Part shown: piece by piece, positions 43,799 to 52,429 of the stretch | Layout: every line of letters begins with the position of its first letter | Position numbering within the stretch: position 1 is the first letter of the stretch | Source: Bin52 sp965243345 | Lineage (GTDB): Bacteria > Pseudomonadota > Alphaproteobacteria > Thalassobaculales > Thalassobaculaceae | Assembly: GCA_965243345.1 (NCBI GenBank) | Contig: CBDEUR010000003.1 | Location: 1,550,001-1,614,000, forward strand | DNA: 64,000 nucleotides | Direction of reading: 5' to 3' | The notes under the pieces: model-generated | What the model was told of the DNA's origin: nothing | What the model saw: only the letters and a program-made list of their open reading frames with translations | Databases searched by the model: none | Made by a program: the position numbers and the translations under genes

Positions 43799-44104
43799 CG
43801 AATTCACGACGGGGCGCCCCGGAATGTGCGTGCCGCCGGTTCCGTCAGCCGCATCCTCCGAGGCTCCTGTTGCACGGGCCCGTTGCGAGGTTCAGGTCTC
43901 CGTACCGGAAACACGATATCCGGGAAGATCGGGCGATAGAGCAATGGCGGTGCGGCTGGACCACGGGCCACCGCCCAGACTGCTCTGTGGCAAGCGCACG
44001 GACATTCCTGCCGGCGTGGATCTCTCCCGGTCGGGACCTGTACCAATACCCCGTCGCTGCCCGGAGTGCTGACCTTCGCGCTGCCTGCGCACAGGTGGAG
44101 TTGC
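43799..44104. other. 306-base gap, no gene recognised
   Basis: The gap lies between the convergent sbmA and GMC oxidoreductase genes. I found no gene, RNA or clear terminator. Frames on both strands are open by composition only. Confidence 0.5.
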
Positions 44105-45775
44105 TCAGCGTTGCCGGGTCTCCCAGTCGGGGTGGATCCAGGGTTTGTCGTTGGCGGCTGGCAGGGGAGTACGGCCCAGAATGTGATCGGATGCCTTTTC
44201 GCCAACCATGATGCTGGGGGCATTGAGGTTGCCATTGGTGATCCGGGGGAAGATCGAACTGTCGGCAATCCTGAGGCCGTCGACCCCGATCACGCGGCAC
44301 TCGGGATCGACCACGGCATGGGCGTCGTCGGCGGCACCCATGCGACAGGTTCCGCAGGGATGGTAGGCACTCTCCGCCTCGGCTTTCACGTGTTCGTCGA
44401 TCTCCCCGTCGCTTCGGACCGGGGATCCGGGTGCGATCTCGTCGCCGGCGTAGGCTGCCATCGCGGGCTGTTCCAGCACTTCACGGGTAAGCCGGACACA
44501 GGCCCGGAAAGTCCGCCAGTCCTGCTCGTGGGACATGTAGTTGAACAGGATCGAGGGCGCGGCACGCGGATCAGCCGAGGTGAGCCGGACCCGTCCGCGC
44601 GAGGGTGAACGCATCGGCCCGACATGGACCTGGAACCCGTGTCCGTCCGCGGCGGTCCTGCCGTCGTAGCGAACCGCAAGCGGCAGGAAATGATACTGGA
44701 TGTCCGGGTATTTCACCCCGGCGCGCGAGCGGATAAAACCGCACGCCTCGAAGTGGTTGGTTGCGCCGAGCCCGGTACCTGTCAGCAGCCAGCGGGCACC
44801 GATCAACGCCCTGGAAAGCGGGTTCCAGTGCCGGTAGAGCGTGATCGGCCGGCGGCATGCCACCTGCAGATAGATCTCGAGATGGTCCTGCAGGTTCGCA
44901 CCGACACCGGGCCGGTCGGCAATGACCACGAGGCCGTGTTCGCGGAGGTGATCCGCGGGTCCGATGCCGGAGTGCATCAGCAGCTTCGGCGAATTGATGG
45001 CCGAGGCGGCAAGAACCACCTCGGCTCGCGCGCGCACCCGCCTGGGCGAGCCGGCAGTCTCGTACTCGACCCCGACCGCCCTGCCCTCCTCGATCAGCAC
45101 GCGATTGACATGGCAGCGGGTGCGCAGTTCGAGGTTGCGCCGGCGCAAGGCCGGCTTCAGGTACGCGTTGGCGGCAGACCAGCGCCTGCCGCGCCAGACC
45201 GTCATTTCCATCGCGCCGAAGCCTTCCTGGCGCTCACCGTTGTAGTCCCCGGTGATCCCGTAGCCGGCCTCGCCACCGGCCTGGATGAAGGCGGCATACA
45301 GCGGGTTCGCCATGGCGCCGCGCGCAACGTGCAGCGGGCCGCCGGTGCCCCGCCACCCCGGGTCACCGCCGTGGGCCTGTTCCATGCGCCGGTAATACCC
45401 GAGGACGTGGCGGTAGCCCCATCCGGCTGCCCCCGCGGCCTCCCAGGCGTCGAAGTCGCAGGCGTGGCCGCGCACGTAGACCATGCCGTTGATCGAGGAT
45501 GACCCGCCGATCACCTTGCCGCGCGGGGTCGCAAGCCGCCGCCCGCCGAGATGGGGCTCGGGATCGGTAACGTAGCCCCAGTCGTAGCGCGCCATGTTCA
45601 TCGGGTAGGACAGCGCCGCCGGCATCTGGATGAACGGGCCGGCATCGGTGCCGCCGTGCTCGAGGACCAGCACCCGCGAGCCTGCGTCTTCGGACAACCG
45701 CGCCGCGAGCACGCAGCCGGCAGACCCCGACCCCACGATCACATAGTCGAACTCGTCGTCGAAACGTCCGGACAT
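44105..45775 (-). CDS. GMC-family FAD oxidoreductase (choline dehydrogenase-like)
   Basis: This 556-residue glucose-methanol-choline oxidoreductase has the FAD-binding YVIVGSGSAGCVLAARLSED, the second GMC signature region GKVIGGSSSINGMVYVRGH and the C-terminal catalytic-His region AYHPCGTCRMG followed by SSIFPRITNGNLNAPSIM. The protein resembles BetA-type choline and other alcohol dehydrogenases. A betaine importer lies in the same window, which makes choline a plausible substrate, but no betB or betI is adjacent. The frame continues to 45928; ATG 45775 gives the normal N-terminus. Confidence 0.9.
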   Translation of the reverse strand: MSGRFDDEFDYVIVGSGSAGCVLAARLSEDAGSRVLVLEHGGTDAGPFIQMPAALSYPMNMARYDWGYVTDPEPHLGGRRLATPRGKVIGGSSSINGMVYVRGHACDFDAWEAAGAAGWGYRHVLGYYRRMEQAHGGDPGWRGTGGPLHVARGAMANPLYAAFIQAGGEAGYGITGDYNGERQEGFGAMEMTVWRGRRWSAANAYLKPALRRRNLELRTRCHVNRVLIEEGRAVGVEYETAGSPRRVRARAEVVLAASAINSPKLLMHSGIGPADHLREHGLVVIADRPGVGANLQDHLEIYLQVACRRPITLYRHWNPLSRALIGARWLLTGTGLGATNHFEACGFIRSRAGVKYPDIQYHFLPLAVRYDGRTAADGHGFQVHVGPMRSPSRGRVRLTSADPRAAPSILFNYMSHEQDWRTFRACVRLTREVLEQPAMAAYAGDEIAPGSPVRSDGEIDEHVKAEAESAYHPCGTCRMGAADDAHAVVDPECRVIGVDGLRIADSSIFPRITNGNLNAPSIMVGEKASDHILGRTPLPAANDKPWIHPDWETRQR

Positions 45776-46017
45776 CGGGTTCAGATCACGACAGCCGCGC
45801 CGGCCCGACCGGCGCCGCAACGAATACGACCGCGTCCCCGCGGAACGGGTTCGCCCCGGCACGTACGGCCCGGCGCGCCCGGGCTCCGGCAGGATGCCGG
45901 CGACCGGGACCCTGGCTCGCGCTGTCACCGGGTCTCACAGACATCCAGGTCCTTGACGGGTCAATGCCACGCACTATTGTTGCCAGCCTGACATTCCTTC
46001 GGCAACGGATCTCGACC

Positions 46018-46185
46018 ATGGCCAAGCCAGCAACCGTTCTGATCAAGCTCGTGAGCACGGCCGACACCGGGCATTACTACGTCACCAAGAAGAACCCGAG
46101 AACCCAGACCGGCAAGCTCGAGTTCCGCAAGTACGACCCGGTGGTGCGCAAGCATGTGCTCTACAAGGAAGCCAAGATCAAGTAG
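46018..46185 (+). CDS. rpmG: 50S ribosomal protein L33
   Basis: This 55-residue protein (AKPATVLIKLVSTADTGHYY, TKKNPRTQTGKLEFRKYDP, HVLYKEAKIK) is the cysteine-free form of L33 of the large ribosomal subunit. Length and sequence are typical of alphaproteobacteria. The start is ATG 46018; the open frame to 45964 adds an unrelated stretch. It converges with the LLM oxidoreductase operon, with 13 bases between the stops. It is the far end of the conserved pyrB-topA-rnr neighbourhood. Confidence 0.95.
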   Translation: MAKPATVLIKLVSTADTGHYYVTKKNPRTQTGKLEFRKYDPVVRKHVLYKEAKIK

Positions 46186-46198
46186 CGCGCACCGTCGC

Positions 46199-47497
46199 TC
46201 ACTCGTCTCCCGGCGGCGCCACCGGTTCCTGGCGCGGCAGGGGAATACCGCCGCCACGGGTCGGATCCACGTAGGCATTGCCGGGTGACTGTCCGGCATC
46301 CTCGAGTGCACGCGCCATTGACTTGATGACCGGCAGGTCCTCGTCGTCGGGCATTTCCATGCGCGGCTTGCGCGCGAGCGCCGCCTCGATCCACGGTGCC
46401 AGTTCCTCGGCCTTGCGCGCTTCCCGTTCCGGTTCGGCCGCCTTGAAGCGCGGCATGATCTCTGACGCGAACAGCCCGAGACACTCGCAGATGTGCTCGT
46501 GCCTGTTCTTGCCGTGCTGCTGCACGAAGATCATCTGGTCCATTCCCACCTTGTCATAGGCCTCGAGATGGGCCCGGACCTGTTCCGGCGTCCCGATGCC
46601 CCCGCGCCCGGCATTGTCCGGCATCTGGTCGCGCAGCGGCTCGAACCGGCCCCAGATGTCGGCGCGTCCCGGCTTGTGCTCACCGAAACTCACGTAGTAG
46701 GCCAGCGAGTAGCCGAAGAACCGGAACCCGTCGAGACCGCGTCGGACCGCTTCCTGCTCGTCCTCGTGCACCGACAGGGCCGAGACGGCCGCGATGTTGG
46801 CGTTGACCGAGTGGCCGATCGGCACGCACTCGTCCGACTTGATGATCGCGTAGTAGTCCCGCACCCACTCGGCCGCCTGGTCCGGCTCGACGAAGCCGAA
46901 CACCAGCGCCCCGACCCCGGCCCTGGCGGCCCGCAGGATGCTCTCGCGGCGTGAACACCCCATCCACAGCGGCGGATGCGGCTTCTGCACCGGTTTCGGC
47001 ACGACGTTGCGGCACGGCATCGAGAAGTACTCGCCCTCGAACCCCGGGTATGGCGTCATCGCCATCATGTTGGCGGCCTGTTCGGTCCCTTCCCTCCACA
47101 TCCGGGTCTTCTGTTCCCGGTCGATCCCGAACCCGTCCATCTCGATCAGTGTCGCCGACTCGCCGGTGCCCCAGTCGACCCGTCCGCGACTGACAAGGTC
47201 GAGTGTGGCAACCCGTTCCGCAAGACGCGCCGGGTGGTTGTAGCCCGGCGGGGTGAGTGTCACGCCGTGGCCGAGACGGATGGTGTTCGTCCGCTGCGAC
47301 ACCGCGGCCAGGAACACCTCGGGGGCGCCGGAATGCGAATACTCCTCGAGGAAGTGATGCTCCACTTCCCACACGTAATCGAACCCCAGGCGGTCGGCCA
47401 GTTCGATCTGGTCAAGCGCCTGGTGAAACAGGCGTGATTCGGTGTCCTCGTGCCACGGCTTGGGCACCGGCAACTCATAGAACAGGCCGAACTTCAT
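46199..47497 (-). CDS. LLM-class flavin-dependent oxidoreductase (luciferase-like)
   Basis: This 432-residue bacterial-luciferase-like protein uses F420 or, more likely here, reduced FMN. The barrel features MKFGLFYELPVPKPWH, YVWEVEHHFLEEYSHSGAPEVFLAAVSQRT, RLGHGVTLTPPGYNHPARLAER and GRVDWGTGESAT are typical of the alkanal/EDTA-monooxygenase-like group. A basic and acidic C-terminal extension of about 60 residues follows the barrel. It is the last gene of a minus-strand operon with a hydantoinase 31 bases upstream, so a role in oxidising a cyclic-amide metabolite is plausible but unproven. The ATG at 47497 is preceded by AAAGGGA. Confidence 0.88.
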   Translation of the reverse strand: MKFGLFYELPVPKPWHEDTESRLFHQALDQIELADRLGFDYVWEVEHHFLEEYSHSGAPEVFLAAVSQRTNTIRLGHGVTLTPPGYNHPARLAERVATLDLVSRGRVDWGTGESATLIEMDGFGIDREQKTRMWREGTEQAANMMAMTPYPGFEGEYFSMPCRNVVPKPVQKPHPPLWMGCSRRESILRAARAGVGALVFGFVEPDQAAEWVRDYYAIIKSDECVPIGHSVNANIAAVSALSVHEDEQEAVRRGLDGFRFFGYSLAYYVSFGEHKPGRADIWGRFEPLRDQMPDNAGRGGIGTPEQVRAHLEAYDKVGMDQMIFVQQHGKNRHEHICECLGLFASEIMPRFKAAEPEREARKAEELAPWIEAALARKPRMEMPDDEDLPVIKSMARALEDAGQSPGNAYVDPTRGGGIPLPRQEPVAPPGDE

Positions 47498-47528
47498 TCC
47501 ACGTCCCTTTCCGGTCGAGGTGTCGGGA

Positions 47529-48953
47529 TCAGAGCGCCGGAGCGGTCCTGATGGACTCCGGAATGCTCCGCTTCAGGTACTGTCCGTCCGCGAGACCGCC
47601 CTTGAAGACACCGTCTTCGACCACGACCTTGCCGCGGAGCAGTGTCGTCACCGGCCAGGCGGTGATGTCGTGCCCTTCCCATGGGGTGTAGTCCGCCTCG
47701 TGCAGGTCCTCGAGCCGCACCTTGCGGCGCACCGACAGATCCAGGATCGCGATGTCGGCGTCGCTGCCGACGGCAATCGCCCCCTTTCGGGGATACATTC
47801 CCATGATCCGCGCGGCGTTGGTCGAGACGAGGTCGACGAAACGTTCGAGCGAGTAGCCGCGCCGGGTCACCATCTCGTGGTACATGACCGCCACCCGGGG
47901 CTCGACACCGGCATTGCCGCCGGTGGTGTCGTCGATGCGGTTGCCCACCGTCTTCAGCTTCAGCGTGCAGCAGATCTCGTCGGTCGCCACCGAGTTGATC
48001 GCACCGTCCAGTGTTCCCGCCCACAGTTCCGCCTGGTCGGCGGGCGACTTCAGCGACGGGTAGGTGTGGTAGATCTGCCCGTTCGGCCGCTTGTAGTCCT
48101 CGGAATTGAACAGCATGTACTGGTGCAGGGTCTCGCCGTAGATCGCCAGTCCCCTCGCCCTCGCCTCCCGGATCGCCTGGACCCCCGTCGCCGCGCTCAC
48201 GTGCATCATGTAGAGCGGCGTGCGCTCGGATTCGGCCAGCCGGATCACCCGCCGGAAAGAAAGGTCCTCCGAGAGCGCGCTGTGCACCTCGGCCAGGTTG
48301 TGGAAACTGACCCGGCCCTCGCGGATCAGCTTCTCGTACATGTGCATGACCAGGTCGTTGTCCTCGGCGTGGATCACGCCGAGGCCGCCGGTCCGGGTGA
48401 TGATCTTGAACACCTCCCAGATGTCGCCGAAATGCACCATCCGGCCCGCCCGGTTCGGCGTGATGTTGGTGGTGAAGATCTTGACCGTGGGGTAGCCGTC
48501 GGTGATCACGGCCTCGAGTTCGTCCAGGACCGGCGGTTCGATATCGCCGAGCAGCATGACGTGATAGGAATAGTCGCAGTAGCAGTTGTCGACCCAGTCC
48601 GCGTCGCGCCGCGCGATCACCTCGCGCAGCGGCAGTTCCTCCATCCGGGCCGCGAAGTCGATGAGCGTCGTCGTGCCGCCGTGGAGTGCGGCCCTGCTCA
48701 CCACGTCGGGACCATCGGTATAGCCGACCGATCCGTCCGGCAGCGGCATGTGCCACTTGCAGTGGACATGCGGATCGATACCGCCCGGGATCACGATCCT
48801 CCCGCTCGCATCGATCACGCGCCCGACGGCATCGTCCGGAATGGCGCCCGGGGCCGTGACCGCGGCGATGGTCTCTCCGGCAACCGCAACGTCGGTCACT
48901 GCCGCGCCATGCGGTGTGACGACGGTTCCTCCCCTCACGATCAGGTCAAGCAT
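47529..48953 (-). CDS. dihydropyrimidinase/hydantoinase-type cyclic amidohydrolase
   Basis: This 474-residue amidohydrolase opens the ring of dihydropyrimidines or hydantoins. A binuclear metal centre is predicted, with H62 and H64 in DPHVHC, the carbamylated Lys158 in TVKIFTTN, H195 in GVIHAED, H251 in MMHVSAAT and D325 in SVATDE, all intact. The late motif continues EICC rather than the common HCP, so substrate preference may be unusual. It starts at ATG 48953, overlapping the CobW gene end by 13 bases. The adjacent GTPase could supply its metal; this is inference. Confidence 0.88.
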   Translation of the reverse strand: MLDLIVRGGTVVTPHGAAVTDVAVAGETIAAVTAPGAIPDDAVGRVIDASGRIVIPGGIDPHVHCKWHMPLPDGSVGYTDGPDVVSRAALHGGTTTLIDFAARMEELPLREVIARRDADWVDNCYCDYSYHVMLLGDIEPPVLDELEAVITDGYPTVKIFTTNITPNRAGRMVHFGDIWEVFKIITRTGGLGVIHAEDNDLVMHMYEKLIREGRVSFHNLAEVHSALSEDLSFRRVIRLAESERTPLYMMHVSAATGVQAIREARARGLAIYGETLHQYMLFNSEDYKRPNGQIYHTYPSLKSPADQAELWAGTLDGAINSVATDEICCTLKLKTVGNRIDDTTGGNAGVEPRVAVMYHEMVTRRGYSLERFVDLVSTNAARIMGMYPRKGAIAVGSDADIAILDLSVRRKVRLEDLHEADYTPWEGHDITAWPVTTLLRGKVVVEDGVFKGGLADGQYLKRSIPESIRTAPAL

Positions 48954-50005
48954 CCCCGTCCTCCCCGATCCGGCATTTCACGCAAGTCTCCGCGATCGCC
49001 GGCCGGCGGTCCAGACTGCCCGCGCGCCTCGACCTCGGAAATCACGATCTCGAACAGTGCCGTGATCCAGTCGGCATGAACGCCGCGGCCGATGACCACC
49101 AGGCGCGAGGTCCGGTCCCCGTCCGGCCAGGCATCCAGCCAGGTCATCGGATGGAACACGTTCTGCACTCCGTGCACCACCGCCGGAAGGTCGGGAGCCT
49201 CGGCGATCGACACGATCCCCTTGAGGCGCAGCAGGTCCGGGCCGAGTCCCTCCGAGAGTGCCTGCAGGAACAGCGTGAGCGCCACCGCCGGCACCGGCCT
49301 CTCCCGGTGCAGCGAGACCGCAGCGTACCCGCCAGCAGCGTGACCGGCATGATGGTCATGGTCATGGTGGCCGGGATCACGGTCCTCGCCCGAGGGCGGG
49401 CGATGCGCATCGGATGCATGGGCCAGCACCGACATCGGGTCGGCACCGCCGTGACGCGACTCGATCTGGCGGGCAAACGGGTTGGAAGCGGCCAGCTGCT
49501 CGCGAAACGACGGGAGCGAGCCTGCAATGTCGGTCTTGGTCAGCAGCAGAACATCGGCGAGGGCCACCTGTCGGTGGTTGTCGTCATGGGTGAGCAGGGT
49601 CTGCGGCCCGGTGACGGTGTCGACGGTGGTTAGCACACCGCCCGGCCGGACCAGCGTGCGCAACGCCGGATCCGCCATTGTCGCCTGGACGATCGGCCCC
49701 GGGTCGGCAAGGCCCGTGGTCTCGAGAATGATGCGGTCGTATCTGAGGTGATCCCGACTGTTCAGGCGAAGCACCGCCTCGGTCAGGTCGTTGCGCATGA
49801 CGCAGCAGACACAGCCGGTGGTCAGTTCGACGAGGTCCTCCTCGCTCGAGTCGATGAGCTCGTGATCGAGGCCGATCTCGCCGAACTCGTTGATGATGAC
49901 CGCGGTCCTGGCCAGTCCCGGGTGTCGCAGCCAGTTGGCAATCAGTGTGGTCTTGCCGCTCCCGAGAAACCCGGTCACCACGATCAGCGGCACCCGGTCC
50001 GTCAC
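48941..50005 (-). CDS. CobW-family (G3E) GTPase, probable metallochaperone
   Basis: This 354-residue GTPase starts at GTG 50005, overlapping the previous stop (GTGA). The P-loop GFLGSGKTT is at residues 12-20, the Zn/metal-binding G64-C-V-C-C68 follows, and the guanine-specificity motif is LLLTKTD (TKxD in place of NKxD). A His/Asp-rich linker (HHDHDHHAGH) lies between the GTPase and C-terminal CobW_C domains and should bind metal. Family members load zinc, cobalt or iron into client enzymes. The overlapping downstream hydantoinase is a metalloenzyme and an attractive client. Confidence 0.9.
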   Translation of the reverse strand: MTDRVPLIVVTGFLGSGKTTLIANWLRHPGLARTAVIINEFGEIGLDHELIDSSEEDLVELTTGCVCCVMRNDLTEAVLRLNSRDHLRYDRIILETTGLADPGPIVQATMADPALRTLVRPGGVLTTVDTVTGPQTLLTHDDNHRQVALADVLLLTKTDIAGSLPSFREQLAASNPFARQIESRHGGADPMSVLAHASDAHRPPSGEDRDPGHHDHDHHAGHAAGGYAAVSLHRERPVPAVALTLFLQALSEGLGPDLLRLKGIVSIAEAPDLPAVVHGVQNVFHPMTWLDAWPDGDRTSRLVVIGRGVHADWITALFEIVISEVEARGQSGPPAGDRGDLREMPDRGGRGCLT

Positions 50006-50310
50006 GTCGTCTGTTCCGAAACGAACAGGACCCGTCCGCCGCCGCGTTCCGGGCTCACGATGCCGCGAAGGGTACGCAGGGCCGCCACCACCGATTCGTG
50101 GACCCGGTCCCTGCCACCCGGTACGGCGATGCGCCACACCGTGCCGAACGGATGGACCTCGAGCCTGAGCGCGGCAATCTCGGTGCCGGCGCGCAGGAGA
50201 CTGCAGGAGTTTGCGGCATGGACGGCGCTCACGTCGCATGCCCACACCGTGAGCATCCCGTCCACAAGCGCGCGGAACTGCCCGGGCGTCACTCCGCCCT
50301 CGTCGCTCAT
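50002..50310 (-). CDS. unknown 102-residue protein between PPK2 and CobW
   Basis: I do not recognise this protein. It begins MSDEGGVTPGQFRALVDGML, has one conserved-looking central part (LRLEVHPFGTVWRIAVPGG) with alternating hydrophobics suggesting beta strands, and a helical segment RVHESVVAALRTLRGIV. There is no signal peptide or membrane helix. It overlaps PPK2 upstream by ATGA and CobW downstream by GTGA, so its translation is coupled to both. That makes it very likely a real gene and suggests a role with one of those partners. Confidence 0.7.
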   Translation of the reverse strand: MSDEGGVTPGQFRALVDGMLTVWACDVSAVHAANSCSLLRAGTEIAALRLEVHPFGTVWRIAVPGGRDRVHESVVAALRTLRGIVSPERGGGRVLFVSEQTT

Positions 50311-51143
50311 GTCGCTCCACCGGCCGGACGGTCGATCCCCGGCGGGCCGACCAGCTCCGGGTCCGGTCCGATTTCCGCCGGACGGTCCGGGTAGGGAATG
50401 CGTGCAAGGAACGCCTCCATGCTCGCGAGTCTCGCCCTCTTCTTGTCATTCGCCCTGACCACCAGCCAGGGTGCGTCAGGAATATGGGTGCACAGGAACA
50501 TGTCCTCCTTGGCCCGCGTGTACTCATCCCACTTGCCAGCCGAGGCGAGGTCCACGGGCGAGACCTTCCACTGCTTGAGCGGATCCCCGCGCCGCATGCC
50601 GATGCGACGCGCCTGCTCCTCCTGCGAAACCGAGAACCAGAACTTGATCAGCAGGATGCCGCTCCCGATGAGCATGCGTTCGAACTGGGGGCACTGGCGC
50701 AGGAATTCGCGGTACTCCTCCTCGGTGCAGAACCCCATCACCCTCTCGACACCGGCCCGGTTGTACCAGGAGCGATCGAACAGCACGATCTCGCCGGCCG
50801 ACGGCAGGTGGGCGACGTAGCGCTGGAAGTACCACTGCGAGCGCTCGCGTTCGGTCGGCTTGTCGAGCGCCACCACCCGGGCGCCCCGCGGATTGAGATG
50901 CTCCATGAACCGGGTGATGCTGCCACCCTTGCCGGCTGCATCCCGGCCCTCGAACAGGACCACCACCCTGCTTCCGGTTTCCATGACCCAGCGCTGGGCC
51001 TTCAGGAGTTCGACCTGGAGTCTGGTCTTGCGCTCTTCGTATACCCGCCGGTCAAGCCGCTCCTGCACATTTCCGAATTCTTCCCACGCCGGACCGGACC
51101 CCTGTTCGAGCGTGGTCACGACGTTCAGGCTCTCCGTCTGCAC
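50307..51143 (-). CDS. ppk2: polyphosphate kinase 2 (PPK2 family)
   Basis: This 278-residue kinase transfers phosphate from polyphosphate to nucleoside diphosphates or monophosphates. It has Walker A FEGRDAAGKGGSITRF, Walker B FDRSWYNRAGVERVMGF and the lid region FSVSQEEQARRIGMRRGDPLKQWK. The length and sequence fit the single-domain class I type. Frames open back to 51344, including an ATG at 51161. However, GGAGG at 51151-51155 sits 7 bases before GTG 51143, inside the longer version, so the GTG is preferred. It is the first gene of the operon with orf102, cobW, hydantoinase and LLM. It is divergent from NIPSNAP, with about 120 bases between them. Confidence 0.93.
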   Translation of the reverse strand: MQTESLNVVTTLEQGSGPAWEEFGNVQERLDRRVYEERKTRLQVELLKAQRWVMETGSRVVVLFEGRDAAGKGGSITRFMEHLNPRGARVVALDKPTERERSQWYFQRYVAHLPSAGEIVLFDRSWYNRAGVERVMGFCTEEEYREFLRQCPQFERMLIGSGILLIKFWFSVSQEEQARRIGMRRGDPLKQWKVSPVDLASAGKWDEYTRAKEDMFLCTHIPDAPWLVVRANDKKRARLASMEAFLARIPYPDRPAEIGPDPELVGPPGIDRPAGGAT

Positions 51144-51150
51144 CGTGGCA

Positions 51151-51155
51151 CCTCC
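51151..51155 (-). promoter_or_regulatory. ribosome binding site deciding the PPK2 start
   Basis: On the minus strand this reads GGAGG, 7 bases upstream of GTG 51143. No such motif precedes the in-frame ATG at 51161, which supports the GTG start. Confidence 0.6.
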
Positions 51156-51265
51156 GATCATGTCCAGCGCCGGAGCACGACAGTGAAACCGGCTGAATAC
51201 CATGGCAGAGTAGACACCACCGGCACCCGCCATCAAGCGTGGTGCGAGCGGCAGGAGTCCGGAGC

Positions 51266-51580
51266 ATGATTGTCGACGTGCGTACCTACAACATCGTTCC
51301 ACGCCAGATGAAGCGGTACCTGGAGTTGTTCGAGACCTATGCACTGCCGGTGCTGGAGAAGCACCTGGGCAGTCCGCTCGGCTACTTCCTGGTCGAACAC
51401 GGCCCGCTGCACCAGGTGGTGCACCTGTGGGGCTACCGCGACCTGGCCGACGTGGAAGCGCGCCGTCGCGCCCGGGATGCGGACCCGGCCTGGGACGACT
51501 ACCTGAAGCGAAGCGAGGGGCTGGTGGTCTCGCAGGACAACAAGCTGTGCCGTCCCGCGCCCTGGTCCGGCATCAAGTAG
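51266..51580 (+). CDS. NIPSNAP-family protein
   Basis: This 104-residue dimeric alpha/beta-barrel-like protein begins MIVDVRTYNIVPRQMKRYLE at ATG 51266, with AGGAG 8 bases upstream. The typical NIPSNAP ending is present (HLWGYRDLADVEARRRARDADPAWDDYL). Bacterial members often act beside dioxygenases or in aldehyde/ketone degradation, but the biochemical role is poorly known. It is followed 11 bases later by a PhyH dioxygenase gene, so the two form an operon. Confidence 0.85.
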   Translation: MIVDVRTYNIVPRQMKRYLELFETYALPVLEKHLGSPLGYFLVEHGPLHQVVHLWGYRDLADVEARRRARDADPAWDDYLKRSEGLVVSQDNKLCRPAPWSGIK

Positions 51581-51591
51581 GGGTAACGGCA

Positions 51592-52422
51592 TTGACGTAC
51601 GAGGTCACGCTCGCGGCCGACGAAGTCGCCCGCTATCGCCGCGACGGTTTCCTGGTCCCGGATTACAGGCTGAACACGGACGTCGTCGGCCGGATGCGGA
51701 ATGCGGTGGACGAACTGATCCGGGTCTATCCGGACATGCCGACGGAGGGGCTGGTCTCCCCGCATATCCGCTACGCCGGGACCACGCGGCCGGACATCCA
51801 CGACAGGTTTCTCGAATTCTGCCGCCTGCCGGCGCTGCTTGACGTCACCGAGCAACTGATCGGGCCCGACATCATCCTGTGGGGCAGCCGGGTCTTCTCC
51901 AAGGCAGCCCGGACCGGCCGGCCGACGCCGTGGCACCAGGACGGGGAATACTGGCCGATCCGTCCGCTGGCCACCGTCACCGCGTGGATCGCGATCGATC
52001 CCGCCACCACCGCGAACGGCTGCCTGCGCCTTGTGGCCGGGTCTCACCGGGAGCGCCGGCTCATGCGGCATGTCAGCCTCACCGGCCAGGGCGCGGCACT
52101 CGACAAGGAAATCGCACAAGGCGAGTTCGACGAGGCGGACGTGGTGACGGTCCCGCTCGAACCCGGGCAGATGGTGCTGTTCGACGTCTACACCGCGCAT
52201 GGAGCTTCCGCCAACCGGTCGGGCTCCCGCCGGGCCGGGTTCGCCATCCGGTACATGCCCGGCACCTCGCTCTACGACCGCGCCATGACGGTCGGCAGCG
52301 GTCAGGACGACGTCCAGACCGATCTGGCACAACGGGCACTGTTCCTGTTGCGGGGGCAGGACCGGACCGGGCAGAACGACTTCGGGATCGGCCACGGCGG
52401 CATGGTGGTGGCTGTCGGCTGA
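51592..52422 (+). CDS. phytanoyl-CoA dioxygenase (PhyH) family protein
   Basis: This 276-residue 2-oxoglutarate/Fe(II) oxygenase has the iron-binding PWHQDGEYWP (His-x-Asp) and the distal His in YTAHGASANRSGSRRAGFAIRY, the last arginine region holding 2-oxoglutarate. The reading frame has no ATG near its beginning. TTG 51592, 14 bases after the NIPSNAP stop and preceded by TAGGGGTAACGGCA, is the best start. It converges with the CoA-transferase, with 7 bases between the stops. The substrate could be a hydroxylatable acyl or amino compound. Confidence 0.85.
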   Translation: MTYEVTLAADEVARYRRDGFLVPDYRLNTDVVGRMRNAVDELIRVYPDMPTEGLVSPHIRYAGTTRPDIHDRFLEFCRLPALLDVTEQLIGPDIILWGSRVFSKAARTGRPTPWHQDGEYWPIRPLATVTAWIAIDPATTANGCLRLVAGSHRERRLMRHVSLTGQGAALDKEIAQGEFDEADVVTVPLEPGQMVLFDVYTAHGASANRSGSRRAGFAIRYMPGTSLYDRAMTVGSGQDDVQTDLAQRALFLLRGQDRTGQNDFGIGHGGMVVAVG

Positions 52423-52429
52423 GTGCCGG

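Noticed and set aside
43799..44104. possible tRNA in the sbmA/GMC gap
   Set aside because: A GGTTCAGGT stretch looked like part of a T-arm, but no acceptor or anticodon stem could be built around it.
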